This document shows positions 58,160-64,000 of a DNA stretch of 64,000 bases, piece after piece (the first letter of the stretch is position 1; every line of letters starts with the position of its first letter). This DNA is from Piper betle (Eukaryota; Streptophyta; Magnoliopsida; Piperales; Piperaceae). The notes under the pieces are model-generated. The model was not told where the DNA came from. It saw only the letters and a program-made list of their open reading frames with translations, and made no database searches. Location of the stretch: positions 92,501 to 156,500 of the forward strand of contig JAURVB010013199.1 of the NCBI GenBank assembly GCA_033002965.1. The letters run 5' to 3'. A program made the position numbers and the translations under genes.

Positions 58160-59332
58160 GATTGCAACTGGTAAAACAATACAACCACTGTGTCAAAATG
58201 GACAGCTTAACAGCAATGACAATTAACGCAGCCAAGAATTTGATGAAACAGACCCAAGTAAATCCCCCTCAATCTTAGTATAAAGTCCTTAACAACAAAA
58301 ACATGGTATCATAGACAAGAATACATAATTGGGCTCTGAGTAAGAAATGAATTAGTACTTAATAATTGGACCACTATCGAACTAAATAACCGATCGTTAG
58401 TTGAATGCAACGCACAAAGGCAAACTAGATCCCCCAAAACAAAACTAGATGAAAGAATACATTCAAGTATTTGATCGTTGTTCCTTCTACATCCCCAAAT
58501 TCAAACTGATTGTTGAATTGTCGGAATAATAACCCTTTCTGAGAAGTTTGGGATAAAACATCGATTACAACAAATAATAAAAACCTAGATAACAGTGAAC
58601 TCTTCAACATTCGAGACTTTCCAACCGAATAAAAATGCGCAATCCATACATCCAAAAACAACCATGCTGCCGACGAAAACACGACAAGTCCGCCAGGGCA
58701 CAAGTTTCCCATTTCCTTAAATTTCCAATTGCTGCCAGCGAAAAACTTTTTGACCACCTTTGAACACAACTCAACAACTTCCCAACGAAATCTTAAGTAC
58801 GTGCATAATCACCAAATACCTGGTAAGACGCAGAAAAGACTGAAAAAAACTCACGATGTTGGACCAAAAAGCCAGAGTCTTTGGCGTAAAAAAGGGTCCC
58901 AGTTAAATGCTAGCAAGGAGCAGATCCAAAGGCGAAGCTCACCTGGGAGAGGTGAGTCGGCGAAGCAATCCACCACCGAAAGGATAGGGCTTCGGTTTGG
59001 CGATGATGGAGAGCGGGGGACAGAGATTTGGCGCCAAAGCAATATCGGGAAGGCAAAGTTTCCCGGTACGCTCGGAGGGAAGACTGCGGCCGTTGATTTC
59101 ATTGAAGGCGTGGGGTCCATGTCGTTATTGCATAAGATAGAATTCGGGCCGTTGGATTGCCTATGTTCGTCTTTTTATTTATTTATTTTATTTATTTTAT
59201 TTATTTATTTATTTTATTTTATTTATTTATTCATTTATTCATTCGTTTGGAGAAGAGTAGGCGTCCAGCGGGGGTGCGGGGTGCGGGGTGGGCGGGGGGT
59301 GGTTTTTCCGTGACTCGTCGGAGTTGAAATCA
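58160..59332. promoter_or_regulatory. Divergent intergenic region between the unknown gene and PUKI
   Basis: 1.17 kb between two head-to-head starts, so both promoters must lie here or in leader introns. The stretch at 58,870-59,120 is more GC-rich and probably transcribed as the leader of the minus-strand gene. A TTTAT-type microsatellite sits at 59,173-59,245, and a G-rich block (GGGGTGCGGGGTGCGGGG) at 59,270-59,300 lies just before PUKI. Confidence 0.4.
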
Positions 59333-62300
59333 ATGGCCGGCGGCGAGCAGGTGCCGGGGGAGACGTCCGCTTCCGCTCGGCGGCGCCTGCGCGTGCTCTC
59401 CCTTCATCTCATCCCATCCCCCCAACCCCTCATCTTTCCCATTTCTTCTTCTCTTCACAATTATTATTGTGCTGGTAACATCCGTTTCTTGGACTCGCCG
59501 GTCATCGAACCAGCGCCGGTCATTGTTGGAGGAATGGCCTTGGACATCTGCGCCCAGCCTTCTCTCCCCGCTAAGCCCGGCACGACTACTCCCGGCAAGG
59601 TACCTCTTCTTCTTATTCTTCTCTTTCGTTCTTTCCCTTTTTTTTTTTAATCCTTTTGATTTCCCTGCGGATAAGGCAAGCCGATCCATCCCCTTTTTAT
59701 TGTTAAATAGGTTTTGTGTAGAAATGGAGGAGTGGCTAGAAACATTGCGGAATGCATGTTCAAACTTGGTGACAAGCCTTTCATGATTAGTGTCGTCGGC
59801 CATGACATGCCAGGTGGTTCCTAATTAAGTACAATAGCACTACTGTTAATTCCTGTTGTTGTTTCTACATCCCCCACGAATGCAATGCCCTGAAACCAGA
59901 AAGTATATGGTAATCTTAAGTTCTTGTGTTTTTTAAGGAAAATTACTGATTGATCTTTGGAACTCATACGGTCTTTCTACTGAAGGTAAAAGTATTATTT
60001 CATCAGTGAACTGCCATTTTATATAAACTTTAGGACTTTATGTAGATGTTCCTAAAAGCTCAGGATGTTGAAACAGGCATATATGCACATCATGGCTCTA
60101 GGACGCCCGTGGTTTCCAACATATTTGATACTCAAGGAGAGTTGTATGCTGCAGTTGCTGATGTGGAAGCTGTTGTAAGTTTGTATTATTTCCTGTTTCA
60201 CGATTTGGATGTGTTCATTATTATATAATTTTGTGTTTTGTGCTGCAGGAAAAGTTTTTGACACCAGATTGGATATGGAAGTTTAGCCTGCAAATAAGGT
60301 CTGCAACAGTAGTGATGGTTGATGCGAATATGAGTATTCCTTCCCTCGGTGATGTTTGCAAAAGTAAATGCACTTAATACGTTGTGAGTCATGATTTTAT
60401 TCATAAAATTTTCACCTTAGTAAACCGATTTGCTCTTCCTACACTTAATTTTTCTCCATTTTTAGGTGAGAAACTTTGTTTCTTTTTTTTAAAAAAAAAT
60501 CTGATTTTGAAAATCTTGTCTTGAGTCACACATTTTAATCAAATCCCCCTGTTGTTATGCCCTCTTTATTGTATTTGTAAATTTTAGATGGTTTATCCAC
60601 TTGTCCCAAAAATTTAAGCTATTAGGAAAATGAATTACTAAATATTTATTACAGCACACACCCCCCACACCCCCCCCCCCGCCCCCCGCCCCTCATGTAT
60701 AAGCAAACTTTTTAAAACTTAGCATGTGAACAAACACAAACACGGGGCAAATTGTCCATTGGTCATAATATGAGGCAAATTAATATTTCTCCAGTAATAT
60801 AACATATATTGCCAATAGAGTTTGAACTTAGACCGTTAGCTCTGATATTATATAAATTTTAGATGGTCTAACCACTTATCCCAAAAGCTCAAGCTGTTAG
60901 GAAAGAAAACCACTAAATATTTATTTTAATAGTATTGATCCTTATTGCCAGAGGAAACAATGTTGTTCATAAACTTTGCATTTAGCTCTTGCCTCTAGTT
61001 AGTGCATCTACCTCATTGATTTTGGCAATTTTCTACATTGTTGCCTAACATGAACTTTGCTTTCTTCAGTAGCTGCAGATTCTAGTAGACCAGTTTGGTT
61101 TGAGCCTGTGTCAGTTACAAAGGCAAAAAGAGTTGCAACTATTGCTAAATATGTGAGTACTTGTGATAAGTTCATTAATTCCATTTCCTGTAGAAGTTTC
61201 ACTATATGCCCAAGAAAGTTTTCACAGTTGCTTCCTGTTTCTTTAAAATTTTTGGCAGGTAACATGGACATCCCCTAATGAAAATGAGCTTATTTCCATG
61301 GCAAATGCTTTGTCATGTAATAATGATTTTCAACTAGTTGAACGGGTCAGTAGAGGAGAATCACCGCAAAGACTTTTTGGAAAGTTAAAATCAGCAGTTT
61401 GTTCGTTACTGCACAAAGGCATTAAGGTAATCATTGTGACTCTTGGAAAAGATGGAGTGCTGTTGTGTTCAAAGGAAGGGCCCAAACATCTTAGAAGCAT
61501 AATGATGACAGGTGTAAATAAAAGTGTTAAAGGCGATTTGTTCAAACTTGTTTCTTCAAACTGTCACTCAGATAAGTTTGCTTTCAGTTTGAGGGCAAAT
61601 TATGGAAGTGTAACTCCTTATGTGGTACATTATCCTGCCCTCCCTGCATCAATTGTTAGTCTCACTGGAGCAGGTGATTGTCTAGTCGGTGGCATCCTCT
61701 CTTCTATTTGTTCAGGGTTGGACCTATTGCATAGTGTAGCTGTTGGTGTTGCTGTTGCTAAAGCTGCAGTTGAGACTAATTTCAATGTTCCAGTCAATGT
61801 GTCTTTGGCGAAGGTTACAGGTATGGTGTTAACTTCTCATGGAATTGAAATAGCTTTGTGGTTTTAAAAATTACAGTCCCTTGATACAAGAGTTAGTATA
61901 TGCAAAACTATTCTAGATAACAAAGGTCTGTGTGTTTTTCACTTCGTGTTTTTATTATGGGTATGAAGTTTCTTCTGATTGAGCTGTGTAACCGGCCACT
62001 CGATTTGTTTCCTTAGTGAAATGAACTTAAATGAGTTGAATATCCATCTGTGTTGTAATTTGCTCAAGTCTTGTCTGTAGTCTGGTCATACTGGTTGAAT
62101 TCTTTTCATTGGCGGGCCGTCATGCTTTTATCTCATTTGAATCAGGGGCTATTTCAATTTACTTGTGAACAAAAATGTCATCCTTGGTCCACGGTGGTGG
62201 ACCACCCTCAGGCACAATTATGTCCTGCTGAATATGCTAATTTTTGCCTTGAATGATTGACGTTTAATGTTATGACTTAAACAAAGCACAAAATTTTGAG

Positions 62301-62669
62301 CAACATTAATTGATCCTAACTATCTGTCCCCTCATCAATCTGAACAAGCACATCTTTATGTTATACCCCAGTCGAGGTTTATTTTTAATTGTCTGCCGCT
62401 CGACTTTGAATATGCTAATTTTTGCCTTTAATGATTGACGTTTAATGTTATGACTTAAACAAAGCACAAAATTTTGAGCAACATTAATTGATCCCAACTA
62501 TCTGTCCCCCCATCAATTTGAACAAGCACATTTTTTTATACCCTAGTCAAGGTTCGTTTTTAATTGTTTGCCGCTCGACTCTGAAGCCTTTTTTTAATAT
62601 ATATTTCATTGCTACACAGATGATGCGAAACAGGTATTGGCTGGTGCGAGAGAGATCGTTTATGATTGA
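59333..62669 (+). CDS. PUKI: PfkB-family kinase, peroxisomal pseudouridine kinase (PUKI-like)
   Basis: Phosphorylates pseudouridine to pseudouridine monophosphate in the peroxisome, the first step of pseudouridine catabolism. Exons: 59333-59599, 59711-59813, 59938-59985, 60059-60174, 60249-60363, 61070-61152, 61259-61820, 62620-62669, about 447 aa with the frame intact. Evidence: VIVGGMALDI, the PfkB N-terminal GGVARNIAECMFKLG, FISVVG-like FMISVVGHD, RTPVVSNIFDTQGEL, VTLGKDGVL, and the catalytic LTGAGDCLVGG signature (conserved aspartate in GAGD). The leader contains RLRVLSLHL, an exact PTS2-type signal (R-L-x2-L-S-x-H-L), supporting peroxisomal import; the plant pseudouridine kinase is reported there. 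Start chosen at MAGGEQ; an in-frame upstream ATG at 59,288 exists. The acceptor of exon 4 (60,058) was chosen by frame. A ribokinase or adenosine-kinase role is less likely given this signal. Confidence 0.85.
60580..60930 (-). mobile_element. TRIM-like miniature LTR element in a PUKI intron
   Basis: Two direct repeats of about 70 bases (60,580-60,652 and 60,856-60,925) share TTTTAGATGGT, CCACTT, TCCCAAAA, AAGCT, TTAGGAAA and ACTAAATATTTATT. Between them, next to the second repeat, lies TTAGCTCTGATATTA, which on the minus strand resembles the tRNA-Met primer-binding site TGGTATCAGAGC. A C-rich run (60,661-60,692) follows the first repeat. No coding sequence. The structure fits a terminal-repeat retrotransposon in miniature; a related decayed copy lies in the CYP90B intron. 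Confidence 0.6.
62230..62583. repeat. Tandem duplication (about 178-base unit) in the last PUKI intron
   Basis: Two adjacent copies, 62,230-62,407 and 62,408-62,583, share TAATTTTTGCCTT, GAATGATTGACGTTTAATG or its variant, TTATGACTTAAACAAAGCAC, AACATTAATTGATCC and GCCGCTCGACT with few differences. It lies wholly within the intron before the final 50-base exon. Confidence 0.85.
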
Positions 62670-64000
62670 AAACTCAGTAGCCTCGTTCATCTACCCCCTT
62701 TGTGCTTTTGGATCTGGTAACAGCGTAAGATTTACCCTGCTTACCATGATAAGTTGTTGGAGAAGTTGATCGTGTCTGCTAATCCCTTCATTGATTTTGC
62801 AGATATTGAATTTGATAGGCTTGGTATCGGACCTGGGTTCTGCATGATTAGAGGATAACCTGTAGTTTCCTGTGGAGGATGGTTCAACATGCGTGGAAAA
62901 CATGGCATCTATACAATTATTTGCACGTTCATTTTCAATACACTCTTTTATGAGAGGATCCATTCTCTTGATAAAGGTGGAAAAACAAAGGAACTGCAAT
63001 ATGCTTTGCTATCGGTAAGCGTTTTGCAAACGCTTACAATGATACGAAGGATTTATGAAGTTGACTAAAAATGCTATATGCATTCAGAGATAAAAGAACT
63101 ACGGAGATCGTTGATACTTAGAATTTGAAGCTGCTGAATCGTTATTTGGCATAAACTAATAATTCATCCATGCCCGTATATGTACGACTGATCAAAGTCT
63201 CAATTGAGTATGTTGGAGTTCGATGTACTTTTAAAAAAGAAAAATAGATGCATGTTTTCATCCAAACCCGATTTATTGGATCAAATGGTAGAGAAGTCAC
63301 TAAACTTTGTAGACTATTTTCTAGTGGGGGTATTAGCTCGATTCATTTATGAACCATCGAATGGGGGAGGGGGAAGGGGGGGAAACCTAATGAAAGTGGA
63401 ATAGTTGATACCCACGAAAGTGAAAAAGAAATCTCACATCGAGAGATCTGTCTGGAAGGTATAGTGGTTAATAACTAACTATATAAATAGAGTGATCTAT
63501 GGAGAAGCTTGGCGCCACGCCGGGTTCCGGGAAAGGTCAAACTGAAAGGTCTCAAGTTATTTTTCCTTGTCAGCACCTCTCCATAACCATCATCTCTGCG
63601 TTTCCGTCCACGCTGAGGAGGGATAAATTATTCTCCTTTTGATCATGTGGCGAGGTCAACCACGTCACCATAGTAAAATTTGGAGGTGATGTTGGTAATT
63701 TTGGCCAAGTTATAAAAAATTAATAGAGTTTAAACAATGTGAATTATTATAGAGTGTAAGAGATCATTTTTTAAAAATAGGGGTATCATTAATATTTTTG
63801 GTTTTAAAAAAAGTGTATAATTGATTTTTACTCATTATTTAAGTACACAAACTTTTCAACTCTTTTCATTTCTAGAAGATTGATGTCTGCTATGGTTATT
63901 ATGTTCTTTGTGCACCCAATGCAAGGAGATTTGGTGGGTTAAAAACTACAAATTTACTATTTTTTTATTTTTTTATTTACACAAAATAGTGACTTTTACC
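62670..64000. other. PUKI 3' flank, no further gene seen
   Basis: The first few hundred bases are probably PUKI 3' UTR. The rest is AT-rich with short frames on both strands and no recognisable product. The segment at 63,480-63,620 is less AT-rich but I find no tRNA clover-leaf, transposon end or coding signal in it. Confidence 0.5.

Overview
This window is nuclear DNA of a flowering plant. Genes carry many GT-AG introns, coding exons are GC-rich against AT-rich introns, and the families are plant ones (DWF4-type CYP90B, DDM1, PERK kinase, EXA1/GIGYF, PTF2-like TFIIB relative, peroxisomal pseudouridine kinase). Several protein details sit nearer monocot than Brassicaceae versions, so I lean weakly to a non-grass monocot or early-diverging lineage; the species cannot be named from the sequence.

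Layout: 0.9-4.3 kb, CYP90B/DWF4 brassinosteroid C-22 hydroxylase (+), tail-to-tail with 6.2-11.2 kb DDM1 chromatin remodeller (-). 12.4-17.7 kb, proline-rich extensin-like receptor kinase (PERK, -), with a GC-rich foldback element in its last intron. 20.6-21.5 kb, a short element with CCGATT/AATCGG subterminal repeats. 21.9-29.5 kb, EXA1-like GYF-domain protein (+), tail-to-tail with 29.9-30.4 kb, a small plastid membrane protein (-). 32.8-42.4 kb, a repeat block: LTR-like copies, a ten-unit palindromic array and a LINE remnant. 42.9-45.3 kb, PTF2-like TFIIB-related factor (+). 46.3-53.1 kb, a second palindromic array followed by an LTR copy split by a younger LTR copy. 54.6-58.2 kb, an unrecognised large protein (-), head-to-head with 59.3-62.7 kb, pseudouridine kinase PUKI (+).

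The genes are independent single genes in the plant manner, not a pathway cluster: hormone synthesis, DNA-methylation-linked chromatin remodelling, wall/plasma-membrane signalling, translational control, plastid membrane function, transcription initiation, nucleoside catabolism. Nothing here looks like a new multi-gene system.

The most useful cross-cutting observation is technical. Four genes (DWF4, DDM1, EXA1, the unknown) are open across their whole length only if about 16 single-base indels are allowed for. About 14 are deletions, mostly in homopolymers. Exon models with those positions allowed for sum to exact multiples of three, with family-typical length for DDM1 and DWF4. This looks more like residual consensus error than pseudogenes, though it cannot be proved here. 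Exon boundaries were read by eye from GT/AG signals and reading frame.
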